NCBI RefSeq assembly: GCF_003333305.1
Contig: NZ_QOLD01000101.1
Coordinates: forward strand, 1-55,249
Reading direction: 5' to 3'
Source: Candidatus Colwellia aromaticivorans
GTDB lineage: Bacteria > Pseudomonadota > Gammaproteobacteria > Enterobacterales > Alteromonadaceae
Length of the DNA: 55,249 bases
Positions 18,688 through 26,400 of the stretch are shown here, in pieces. Position 1 is the stretch's first letter; each line of letters begins with the position of its first letter. Made by a program: the position numbers and the translations under genes. A model generated the notes under the pieces. The model was not told the DNA's origin, made no database searches, and saw only the letters and a list, made by a program, of their open reading frames with translations.

Positions 18688-19311
18688 CTAACAAATTAGT
18701 TCATCTAATAAAACTTTATGCTGTGCCACTTGTTGGGTACGCTTGAGTCGTTGATTATTAACTATGGTGGTTAAGTCAGCTAGGGCCTGTTTAAAATCAT
18801 CATTAATAATAATGTAATCGAATTCTTGAAAATGCGAACATTCATTCTGCGCTTTCGCCATTCTGCTTGTGATAATTTCCTCACTGTCTTGTCCTCTGCC
18901 TCGTAAACGACTTTCTAATTCTTTTTTTGAGGGGGGGCTAATAAATACAGTTGTTACGGAAGGCTTTTTCATACGTACTTGTTGAGCACCCTGCCAGTCG
19001 ATATCAAGAAAAACATCGACGCCTTGAGCAAGCTGAGCATCTATTGCGGCTTCAGAGGTGCCGTAACAATTATCAAAAACTTCAGCATATTCGTAAAAAG
19101 CATTGTTTTTAATGAGCTTTTTAAACGTAGCAATGGAAACAAAGTGATAATGTTCGCCGTTATTTTCACCGGGACGAGGATCTCGTGTAGTGTGAGATAC
19201 CGATACTTGCATGGGTCTACTTGATTTTTGTTCTAGTAATGCATTGATCAGGCTAGATTTTCCAGCACCACTAGGCGCAGAAAGAATAAATAAATTACCG
19301 GGGGCTGTCAC
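18688..19311 (-). CDS. gmk: Guanylate kinase
   Basis: A 207-residue enzyme converting GMP to GDP with ATP, matching E. coli Gmk (207). P-loop [13 protein letters not shown] is at residues 9-21, the GMP-binding segment [21 protein letters not shown] at about 38-58, and [11 protein letters not shown] at about 98-108. By converting GMP it also feeds the GTP/ppGpp pool that spoT acts on. First gene of the gmk-rpoZ-spoT group. Confidence 0.96.
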   Translation of the reverse strand: MTAPGNLFILSAPSGAGKSSLINALLEQKSSRPMQVSVSHTTRDPRPGENNGEHYHFVSIATFKKLIKNNAFYEYAEVFDNCYGTSEAAIDAQLAQGVDVFLDIDWQGAQQVRMKKPSVTTVFISPPSKKELESRLRGRGQDSEEIITSRMAKAQNECSHFQEFDYIIINDDFKQALADLTTIVNNQRLKRTQQVAQHKVLLDELIC

Positions 19312-19434
19312 AATGTTTCCCTTCCTTTGATTATGAGTAAACTAAGACGAAAAAAGCTAAGTTTCACTTTACTCTATTAGAATAAAAAAAGCCTAGCCTT
19401 GATGATAAATAAGCATGAATACTTATTATTTTTT

Positions 19435-19603
19435 GTAATTATTCACCATACCCAGCGTGCACGTCATTCCGGTTGTGTCTTTGCCTACGGGACGTAGGGT
19501 CTAGCTTTGGTCTGGACACCAAAGCTGAAGCCGGAATCTGCCTATTTTAAACATTAGACTCCCGATTAAAACATCTCGGGAGTGACGATAGGTGAGTAGT
19601 TAC
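19435..19603 (+). repeat. 169-bp palindromic repeat (family 1, copy 3)
   Basis: Differs from copy 1 by only a few bases over the whole 169 bp. Its right end lies 11 bases beyond the aminotransferase stop codon (gene reads leftwards), so it forms the 3' untranslated end of that gene. The rest of the 302-base gap to gmk (19312-19434) shows no gene. Confidence 0.88.
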
Positions 19604-19614
19604 TATTTTTTTAT

Positions 19615-20805
19615 CTATAATATTTTGGCAATAGATTGCGCTAAGTAATCTACATTACTGTTAGCAATACCGGCAATACTTACTCGGCTTGAGTCAACCA
19701 TGTAAATGCTGTACTCATCTTGTAGTTGTTGAACTTGCTCAGGAGTGATACCTAAGAAAGAGAACATACCTGTTTGACGAGTAATAAAGCTAAAGTCACG
19801 AGTTACACCATTTTCAACTAGCTTATTGGCGATTAGCTGGCGATTACCATTAATGCGATTTCGCATTTCAGCCAATTCACTATACCATTCGTTGCGTAAT
19901 TCGTCTGAAGATAAAATGGTTTCAACAAGTGCCGCACCGTGTGCTGGCGGCATCGAGTAAATACCCCTTATTACTGATAATAATACAGAAGTGGCAATAT
20001 CAGCCTGCAAGCTTGATTTGCCAATAAGAGTACAAGCACCTATACGTTCACGGTATAAGCCGAAATTTTTCGAACATGAACTACAAACAATCATTTCGTT
20101 TACTGATTCTGCCATAAGACGTAAGCCATATGCATCTTCGTCTAAACCTTGGCCGAACCCTTGATATGCCATATCTATAACAGGAGTAAAGCCAACCGAC
20201 TTAGCTACTTCAACAACTTGTTGCCATTGCTCTTGGTTTAAATCCATACCACTTGGGTTATGACAACAAGCGTGTAATAACACAGCATCATCAGACGATA
20301 TTTGTTTAAGTGCAGCTAACATACCGTCAAAGTCTAAGTCTTTATTATCGTAATCATAATAAGGGTAGGTTTTTACCGTTAAACCTGCAGCTTCAAATAA
20401 AGCTGTGTGATTAGCCCATGTTGGATTGCTGACCCAAATGGTGTCACCAGCTTTGCATGATCTAATAAATTCAGCCGCTACACGAAGTGCACCAGTACCA
20501 CCAGGAGTAGACACAGTGCGAGCACGGTTTTCGTTTAACACCTTGTGGTCTGAGCCAAAAATAAGGTTGGCCATTTCATCATTAAAAAGGCTTGAACCTG
20601 TTGGACCAATATAAACCTTACTGGTTTCAGTATCAGTGCGGTAACGCTCGGCTTTTTTTACACAATTAAGCACGGTAGTTTCACCGGCTTCATTTTTGTA
20701 TACGCCAACACCCAAATCAATTTTTTTGGGGTTAGTATCTTCTCGATACTTAGACAAAAGGCCTAAAATAGGATCGGCAGGCAAAGCTTTTAAACTAGCA
20801 AACAT
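19615..20805 (-). CDS. Aspartate/aromatic amino acid aminotransferase (AspC/TyrB class I)
   Basis: A 396-residue PLP aminotransferase that interconverts aspartate or aromatic amino acids with their keto acids. The N-terminal LPADPILGLLSKYREDTNPKK is typical of AspC/TyrB. HNPSGMDL binds cofactor/substrate, and the Schiff-base lysine is K246 in SSCSKNFGLYRERIG. The substrate carboxylate arginine is in SSRVSIAGI near the C-terminus. Family length is 396-397 residues. Sequence alone does not separate AspC from TyrB specificity. Its transcript would run into the 169-bp repeat. Confidence 0.93.
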   Translation of the reverse strand: MFASLKALPADPILGLLSKYREDTNPKKIDLGVGVYKNEAGETTVLNCVKKAERYRTDTETSKVYIGPTGSSLFNDEMANLIFGSDHKVLNENRARTVSTPGGTGALRVAAEFIRSCKAGDTIWVSNPTWANHTALFEAAGLTVKTYPYYDYDNKDLDFDGMLAALKQISSDDAVLLHACCHNPSGMDLNQEQWQQVVEVAKSVGFTPVIDMAYQGFGQGLDEDAYGLRLMAESVNEMIVCSSCSKNFGLYRERIGACTLIGKSSLQADIATSVLLSVIRGIYSMPPAHGAALVETILSSDELRNEWYSELAEMRNRINGNRQLIANKLVENGVTRDFSFITRQTGMFSFLGITPEQVQQLQDEYSIYMVDSSRVSIAGIANSNVDYLAQSIAKIL

Positions 20806-20860
20806 GGTTGGAATTTACCTTATATTTTAACGGGTATAATTTAATGAATTAAACCCTTTA

Positions 20861-21159
20861 TACCAATTGATGTAATGAATAGATCATTCAGCGAGAATTA
20901 AAAGGTGTAGAGGCAAGGCATTGATTGAAGAGAATGGTTATTCCCTTGTCAAAATCAATAACGCCGCATATATACCTTTTAAACTCGCCCTTGGGAGCTT
21001 GTCAGGAAAGTGATAACGTCACAAATTTGTTTGATATAGAATGACTATATATGCACAAATTTTGCTTGTTCTATCTTCCCTGAACCCCTCTGAATTATTT
21101 CATTCATTATTTCATTCATTATTTCATTCATTATTTCATTCATTATTTCATTTGGTATT
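20861..21159. repeat. About 300-bp repeat of family 2 (copy c) with different ends
   Basis: The left end is ATACCAATTGATGTAATGAA and the right end reads ATTTCATTTGGTATT, so the termini are inverted but unlike those of copies a and b. The 29-bp core at 20911-20939 is nevertheless identical to theirs. The right part contains a 12-bp tandem repeat. It lies upstream of the aminotransferase and downstream of the DUF445 gene. Confidence 0.7.
21094..21153. repeat. 12-bp tandem repeat, five copies
   Basis: ATTATTTCATTC is repeated head to tail from 21094 to 21153; the fifth copy ends in T instead of C. It forms the right arm of the family 2 element. Confidence 0.93.
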
Positions 21160-21273
21160 AATTGAAAGAAATAGTTAAAAACAAGAATAGCTCAAAAGTG
21201 CGTCAAAATTAAGATATTTAAGATAAAAATTGAGACTAATTTTTCTAGTTTGTGATTGGGTTTTGGATAAGCA

Positions 21274-21984
21274 CTAAAAATTATTAGTTAGCGCGGCAAT
21301 CAAACCAATCAGGCCACCAAAAATACCGCCCCAAACCACTAACCAACCTAAGTGTTTTTTTATCATCGCTTGAATGATTTCTTTCACTAACTGTGGTGTT
21401 AATTCATTAAGGCGCTTTTCAATAATGTCGCTAACTTTATCCTGCATACTCGCAATCATATTGGGCTGTTCTAATTCGTCACGTAATAGCGTACTAAACT
21501 GTTCACTTTGGGTGATGTCTTGAATAGAAACCTTCATCTTTTCAATAAAGGGCTCTTTCATTGGTTGTAATGCTTCAGTGCCACCCACCATCGCTAGCAT
21601 GGGTGCAAATGATGAGGTTTCTATCACTGATACTAAACTGTCAAAAGCGGGTGATAAGTCTACTTTTTCTATTATAGGGCTCAAATCAATAGATGCGGCA
21701 CTACCAGAGTTACTTGATAAAAAGCGGTCGATATTTTCTTTGGTAAAAAATTGCTCCATCATTAACTGACGAATGGCTAATTTAAAATCCTCAAATCGTG
21801 CAGGAATAACACCTGAGCCGTATAACCCTGGTACTTTTTCAAAAAGCATGTGGATCGCTAGCCAATTAGTGATAGCACCTGATAATGCAAATAAACCAAC
21901 AGTAAAAATGAGATGCTGCTCCGAAATGTAGCCTACAAGTGTTGCAATAAAGGCTATTAAGTTGGTGATGATACTTTTATTCAC
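21274..21984 (-). CDS. DUF445 family membrane protein
   Basis: A 236-residue inner-membrane protein. The N-terminus has two closely spaced hydrophobic helices (about residues 5-25 and 27-45) with the DUF445 signature GALTNWLAIHMLFE-like sequence, here GAITNWLAIHMLFEKVPGLYGSG. A soluble helical middle follows, and a C-terminal helix LGWLVVWGGIFGGLIGLIAAL. The family's biochemical role is unknown. It is divergent from the cyclophilin gene, sharing a roughly 100-base promoter region. Confidence 0.85.
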   Translation of the reverse strand: MNKSIITNLIAFIATLVGYISEQHLIFTVGLFALSGAITNWLAIHMLFEKVPGLYGSGVIPARFEDFKLAIRQLMMEQFFTKENIDRFLSSNSGSAASIDLSPIIEKVDLSPAFDSLVSVIETSSFAPMLAMVGGTEALQPMKEPFIEKMKVSIQDITQSEQFSTLLRDELEQPNMIASMQDKVSDIIEKRLNELTPQLVKEIIQAMIKKHLGWLVVWGGIFGGLIGLIAALTNNF

Positions 21985-22090
21985 TAAAGATTCCGTCGTT
22001 TGAATTCGCTTGGCTATAAACGCTATGATAGCATTGAATTTACTTCGCTAAAATGATGTTCATATTTATCCGAATTGAGGGATTTATTCA

Positions 22091-22951
22091 ATGTTTAAAA
22101 AATTAGTTGTTCTATTTTCCTTTGTTTTCATGAGTGCCTGTGGCGCAGACAACTCTACAAGTGAGCAATGGCGTGTGCTAGATATTAATAATACCGTATT
22201 GCTTACATTACCTCATGGTAAAGTGGTGATTGAGTTAGCACCGCAATTTTCGCCTAAGCATGTTGAACAATTTTCAGCGTTAGTAAAAAAATCATTTTAC
22301 GATGGTACTAAGTTTTACCGTGTGATTGACGGTTTTGTCGCTCAAGCGGGTCCTAAAGAGGGGGGTGATAAAGATAAATCAGTTTCAGTATTGGCAATGG
22401 AGGGGCAATTTTTAACAGGGAATGATTACTCTTTTACTCAAGTGCAAAACAACGACTTATTTGCCGCAATAACAGGATTTAAAGACGGCTTTGCTTTGGC
22501 AAGTGATAACAATAAAAGTGCCTGGTTAACCCATTGCCCTGGTACATTAGCAATGGCAAGAAGCAATGAGGCAGACTCTGCATCGAGTCATTTTTATTTT
22601 GTTATTGGACAAGCCCCACGGTATTTAGATAAAATAATGACTATATTTGGTCGAGTGGTTTATGGCATGGAGCACATTCAAGCAATAAAGCGCACTTCGG
22701 TTATTGCAGGAGAATATGCGGTAGACAGCCGAGATCATACTCCTATTGTTAGTATGAAATTAATGGTGGATATTCCCTTAAAAGACCGTATTATTATTGA
22801 AATTGAAAATACAGAATCAGCAGTTTTTTCTGAGCGACTAATCAAACGTCGTGCCAGAGAAAGTGACTTTTTCTATAAAAAACCACCATCAGTATTAGAT
22901 ATTTGCCAAGTGCCAATTCAAAGTAGGCTCGTAAAAAAAGGCAAGCTTTAA
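22091..22951 (+). CDS. Cyclophilin-type peptidyl-prolyl isomerase lipoprotein
   Basis: 286 residues with a lipoprotein signal peptide, FKKLVVLFSFVFMSAC, placing the lipidated Cys at about residue 17. The mature protein has a cyclophilin fold: LTLPHGKVVIELAPQFSP, FYDGTKFYRVIDGFVAQAG, GTLAMARSNEADSASSHFYFVIG, then FGRVVYGMEHIQAI. The catalytic-loop Arg (FYRVI) is present. A roughly 30-residue insertion before GTLAMA is longer than in PpiA. Expected role is proline isomerisation of envelope proteins. It stands alone on the plus strand. Confidence 0.88.
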   Translation: MFKKLVVLFSFVFMSACGADNSTSEQWRVLDINNTVLLTLPHGKVVIELAPQFSPKHVEQFSALVKKSFYDGTKFYRVIDGFVAQAGPKEGGDKDKSVSVLAMEGQFLTGNDYSFTQVQNNDLFAAITGFKDGFALASDNNKSAWLTHCPGTLAMARSNEADSASSHFYFVIGQAPRYLDKIMTIFGRVVYGMEHIQAIKRTSVIAGEYAVDSRDHTPIVSMKLMVDIPLKDRIIIEIENTESAVFSERLIKRRARESDFFYKKPPSVLDICQVPIQSRLVKKGKL

Positions 22952-23046
22952 AATGTTATTGATTGGTAAATGACCATTATTTTGCATTGAAATATTAGTA
23001 AAATGTTTTATTGTCCCTATGAACTTTTATATCACGAGAAAATATT

Positions 23047-24534
23047 TTGTTCTTCTTTTTTATTCGACAACTTGCATCGCAGCACTGCTACCTAAAAAAA
23101 GTTATTAGTCTTACATTTGGTGTTGTTTTAGTGATGCCTTTTACTACCGCAATGGCAGACATTCAGCCGCGTAGTGCTAGCTTAAACTACTCACAAAAAT
23201 CATTGTCTAACGTAGGAAATCCCGCGGCGGCAGCGTTAATTTTTAAGCGTAAAGATCCCCATGTAATAACAGGGGGATTAATTGAATTTGGAGTAGGGAT
23301 TGAATATGGTGATTTAAACGAGCTATTTGCGAAGTTTGATGAATTGTCAAATGACTTTAAGCCACCTAATGAACCTGTAGATCCTACTCTGCCGCCAACC
23401 CCAGAAAACCCAATAAGAGATTCTACTTGGGACGATCTTTTTAACGAATATCCTGAATTAGAAGATCGCCTCGATGCGGTTAAAGATAAAGTGTCGGTAA
23501 CGGCAGGTTTGTTAGCACTTATTGCTGCTGAAGGTTATGCTAAAGCTGAAGCTACAGGAGAAATGACCTTTGTTTTAAATGATACCCTTTATGGTGGCAC
23601 GTTAATGATTGGTGCTTCTTATAAAGGAAATGCCAAAGCCATTGGTATTCTTGAGCCCATTACGTTTGATAGTGAATTTGCCAAAACACAGTTAAGTACT
23701 ATTCCCAATTTTGAAGAAACAGACCCCATTCAAGACATCGATTTAAGTGGTGGTATTACGCTTTTTTATAATCCCGCTAATAACAAAGTAAAGCTAACCG
23801 TTGATAATGATAGTTTGCTATTAGTGAAAGCGACTAAAATCAGTCAATTTTCATTGTCTTATAGCCGCCAAATGCAATCGTTTGATTCTGGTGATTTATA
23901 TTGGGGAATTAAACCCACTTTTTATCGCGTTGGGTTGACGAATGTTAGTTCTAGAATAGGTGATATTACTGATTCAGAAGCCTTGTTTGATGATATAAAA
24001 GATGCAAATTATGTCTATGAAAATGGCTTTGATCTTGATTTAGGGCTTGTATGGGCTGCGCCGCATTATCAATTGGGCGCATCAATAACGAGTTTGTTCG
24101 AACATACTTATGAGTTTCCTGAAATCGATCGTAGACGCTTTAGTTCGAAGAACATCTTAACGAAGCTAGATTATCATGAAGAATTTACCATGCAGCGTCA
24201 GGTGAAGCTTGAGGCGGGCATTTATACAGAGCAACGTCATTGGAGCTTAAACGCGGAATTGGATGCTAATTCGGTAGAAGATCCAATGAGAGACCAATAT
24301 CAATGGTTAACGGTAACCGCAGGTTATGCTGCTGATAATTGGTGGTTACCTAGTGCAAGAGTTGGTTTTAGTCGAAATTTAGCGGGTACTAAATTAGCGT
24401 ATTTAAATGCGGGCGTTACGGTAATGAAGTTTATTAATATTGATCTTGCTACCACCTTAGATACTGTAACACTTGATGGCGATGAAATTAGACGTGGGGT
24501 AAATATTCGAGTAGGCGTACAGTTTGATTATTAA
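23047..24534 (+). CDS. TraF-like outer-membrane protein (TraF_2 family)
   Basis: 495 residues with a signal peptide ending near TTAMA-DIQPRS. The start SASLNYSQKSLSNVGNPAAAAL followed by GGLIEFGVGIEYGDLNELF is typical of proteins annotated as 'conjugal transfer TraF' (TraF_2). The rest is beta-strand rich with aromatic-ended repeats and a C-terminal VRVGVQFDY-type end, as in outer-membrane barrels. The start is TTG with a GAG upstream, chosen because it gives the complete signal peptide. No other conjugation genes are nearby, so a transfer role is unlikely. Confidence 0.72.
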   Translation: MFFFFIRQLASQHCYLKKVISLTFGVVLVMPFTTAMADIQPRSASLNYSQKSLSNVGNPAAAALIFKRKDPHVITGGLIEFGVGIEYGDLNELFAKFDELSNDFKPPNEPVDPTLPPTPENPIRDSTWDDLFNEYPELEDRLDAVKDKVSVTAGLLALIAAEGYAKAEATGEMTFVLNDTLYGGTLMIGASYKGNAKAIGILEPITFDSEFAKTQLSTIPNFEETDPIQDIDLSGGITLFYNPANNKVKLTVDNDSLLLVKATKISQFSLSYSRQMQSFDSGDLYWGIKPTFYRVGLTNVSSRIGDITDSEALFDDIKDANYVYENGFDLDLGLVWAAPHYQLGASITSLFEHTYEFPEIDRRRFSSKNILTKLDYHEEFTMQRQVKLEAGIYTEQRHWSLNAELDANSVEDPMRDQYQWLTVTAGYAADNWWLPSARVGFSRNLAGTKLAYLNAGVTVMKFINIDLATTLDTVTLDGDEIRRGVNIRVGVQFDY

Positions 24535-24630
24535 TGAATAAGGTTATCAAATTGAAATGTCTACCTAACTGAGCAGCATACACCGTAATAGGTTGAAAGA
24601 GATGAGTATTGTGATGTAGCAGCCCCCGTG

Positions 24631-25110
24631 TTATTTTTTTTCATATGTGATTGAATTAATGCACCACTCTTTCTCGCCTTCAGGCGTCATTACACCAATG
24701 TCATCATCAACTTCTTTTTTGATCAGCGCCCGTGCCATTGGTGAGTCTATTGAAATATAGCCTTTAGCATCACCATAAATTTCTTCTGGGCCTACAATTC
24801 TAAATTTTTTAATGTCTCCGGTTTCATTTTCTATTTCTACCCAAGCACCAAAGAAAACTTTACCTTCTTGTTGAGGCGAGTAATCAACAATTTTTAGCTC
24901 GGGCAGCAGTTTTCGCAAAAACCTCACTCTGCTGTCTATTTGACGTAACACGCGTTTGTTAAAGTGGTAATCGGCATTTTCTGAGCGGTCGCCCAAGCTT
25001 GCAGCCCAAGAGACAATTTTTGTTATTTCTGGGCGCTTAACCTTCCATAGGTAATCATGTTCTTTTTGCAGTTTTTCGTAACCAACGCGGGTAATTAATT
25101 TAGTCTTCAC
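24631..25110 (-). CDS. greB: Transcription elongation factor GreB
   Basis: A 159-residue Gre factor that restarts backtracked RNA polymerase by stimulating transcript cleavage. The N-terminal coiled coil contains KLQKEHDYLWKVKRPEITK and the acidic tip region SLGDRSENADYHFNK. The C-terminal domain holds RIVGPEEIYGDAKGYISIDSPMARAL. The YLWKVKRPE feature and length (E. coli GreB 158) distinguish it from GreA. Divergent from the esterase gene. Confidence 0.94.
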   Translation of the reverse strand: MKTKLITRVGYEKLQKEHDYLWKVKRPEITKIVSWAASLGDRSENADYHFNKRVLRQIDSRVRFLRKLLPELKIVDYSPQQEGKVFFGAWVEIENETGDIKKFRIVGPEEIYGDAKGYISIDSPMARALIKKEVDDDIGVMTPEGEKEWCINSITYEKK

Positions 25111-25147
25111 AACATTAACTCGTTATTAGAAGGTTGTTATATAAAAT

Positions 25148-25186
25148 GAAGTAATGAGTGCTCTATTCATTACTTCAATTGGTATT
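25148..25186. repeat. Short hairpin ending in a family 2-like terminus
   Basis: GAAGTAATGA (25148-25157) pairs perfectly with TCATTACTTC (25167-25176), followed by AATTGGTATT. This resembles a minimal copy of the 20861 element's terminal sequence. It sits in the greB/esterase divergent region, 38 bases before the greB start. Confidence 0.5.
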
Positions 25187-25296
25187 AATTTAGAGATGGA
25201 TCATGATACACCCAGATGCCATTACACTAAAGTGCCATTGAAAAGTTCATTGAAAGTCAGTCATGATAACAAAAAATCTATTCGAGTAAACACCAT

Positions 25297-26238
25297 ATGC
25301 GGAGACTAAAACCACTTGTTATTTTATTGCTAACCATAGGGGTTAGCTTATCTGCTCAAGCTGATTTTCTTAAACTGGAAAAATTTGGTGAAAATCCGGG
25401 TGATCTTGAAGCCAGTTACTTTACGCCTAATATTGAAAATCCTGCTTTGGTAGTACTGTTACATGGTTGTGCTCAGCAGGGTGATGAACTTGCACTGCAG
25501 AGTGGTTTATTCGGTTTGGCAAAAAAACATAATTTTGCTTTATTACTACCACAACAAGGCTTGAGTAATAATATTAAACGTTGTTTTAATTGGTATTCAG
25601 CGGATGATTTCACTAGAGACTTAGGTGAAACCTTATCAATAAAAAATATGATAAATCGTTTTAAAGCGAAATTGGGTAGTGAAGATGTATACATTATTGG
25701 CTTATCAGGTGGCGGTGCGATGGCAAGTGGTATGTTAGCTAATTACCCCACATTGTTTACTGGTGGGGCCGTGGTGGCAGGTATCCCTTTTCCTTGCGCC
25801 GATGGTTTAATCACTGGTATTTCGTGTATGAGAAATGGTCCTTCACAAACTGCCGATGAACTGGCTACACTAGTCAAAAACATCAATCCGCAACAAACAA
25901 ATTGGCCTAAACTGTCCGTTTGGACAGGAGAAAACGATAGTATTGTTAACCCATTGAACTCATCTGTGTTTGCCCAGCAATGGGCTAACTTATCTACATT
26001 AGAGAATAAACCAATTATTAATAAAAAATCAGGATATACCATTACTCGCTGGCAAAATTCAGCTAAAGAAGCACGAGTAGAGTTAATTGAAGTGAGCAAT
26101 CTTGGCCACGGCATTATGGTCAATCCGCAAGTTGAAAATGGTGGAGAGGTGTCGGATTATTTATTAGCCTCGCCAGTCAGTACTGTAAAACATGTCATTG
26201 ACTTTTGGCAGTTATCTTTATCAATAAGCCATGAGTAA
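25297..26238 (+). CDS. Secreted PHB-depolymerase-like esterase
   Basis: 313 residues with a signal peptide (RRLKPLVILLLTIGVSLSAQA). The fold is an alpha/beta hydrolase of the PHB depolymerase family: LVVLLHGCAQQ gives the oxyanion loop, and the nucleophile serine is in GLSGGGAMA (about residue 133). A conserved Cys/Asp-rich FPCADGL segment and the C-terminal LGHGI histidine complete the triad. Likely periplasmic or secreted. Substrate could be a short polyester or another ester; polymer binding domains are absent. Confidence 0.82.
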   Translation: MRRLKPLVILLLTIGVSLSAQADFLKLEKFGENPGDLEASYFTPNIENPALVVLLHGCAQQGDELALQSGLFGLAKKHNFALLLPQQGLSNNIKRCFNWYSADDFTRDLGETLSIKNMINRFKAKLGSEDVYIIGLSGGGAMASGMLANYPTLFTGGAVVAGIPFPCADGLITGISCMRNGPSQTADELATLVKNINPQQTNWPKLSVWTGENDSIVNPLNSSVFAQQWANLSTLENKPIINKKSGYTITRWQNSAKEARVELIEVSNLGHGIMVNPQVENGGEVSDYLLASPVSTVKHVIDFWQLSLSISHE

Positions 26239-26272
26239 TAAAATCCACATTTAAAACAATAGCTTGCTTATG

Positions 26273-26284
26273 GCACTATAGTGC
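26273..26284. promoter_or_regulatory. Perfect 12-bp palindrome upstream of the TonB receptor
   Basis: GCACTATAGTGC at 26273-26284 is a perfect palindrome 117 bases before the receptor start codon. It could be an operator. No other copy was noticed in the window. Confidence 0.35.
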
Positions 26285-26400
26285 TAATTATTTTTTGAAA
26301 TTTATCAGATAGAGTGTTATTAGTTGGCAAAAAAGCTTCACTAACAAAATAAAAACACATTAACTAAAAACATAAAATAATTATTAATAAGGGTTCCTTC

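Noticed and set aside
23047-24534. Evidence for an integrated conjugative element
   Set aside because: The TraF-like name is the only hint; there are no integrase, relaxase, or type IV secretion genes and no attachment-site repeats.
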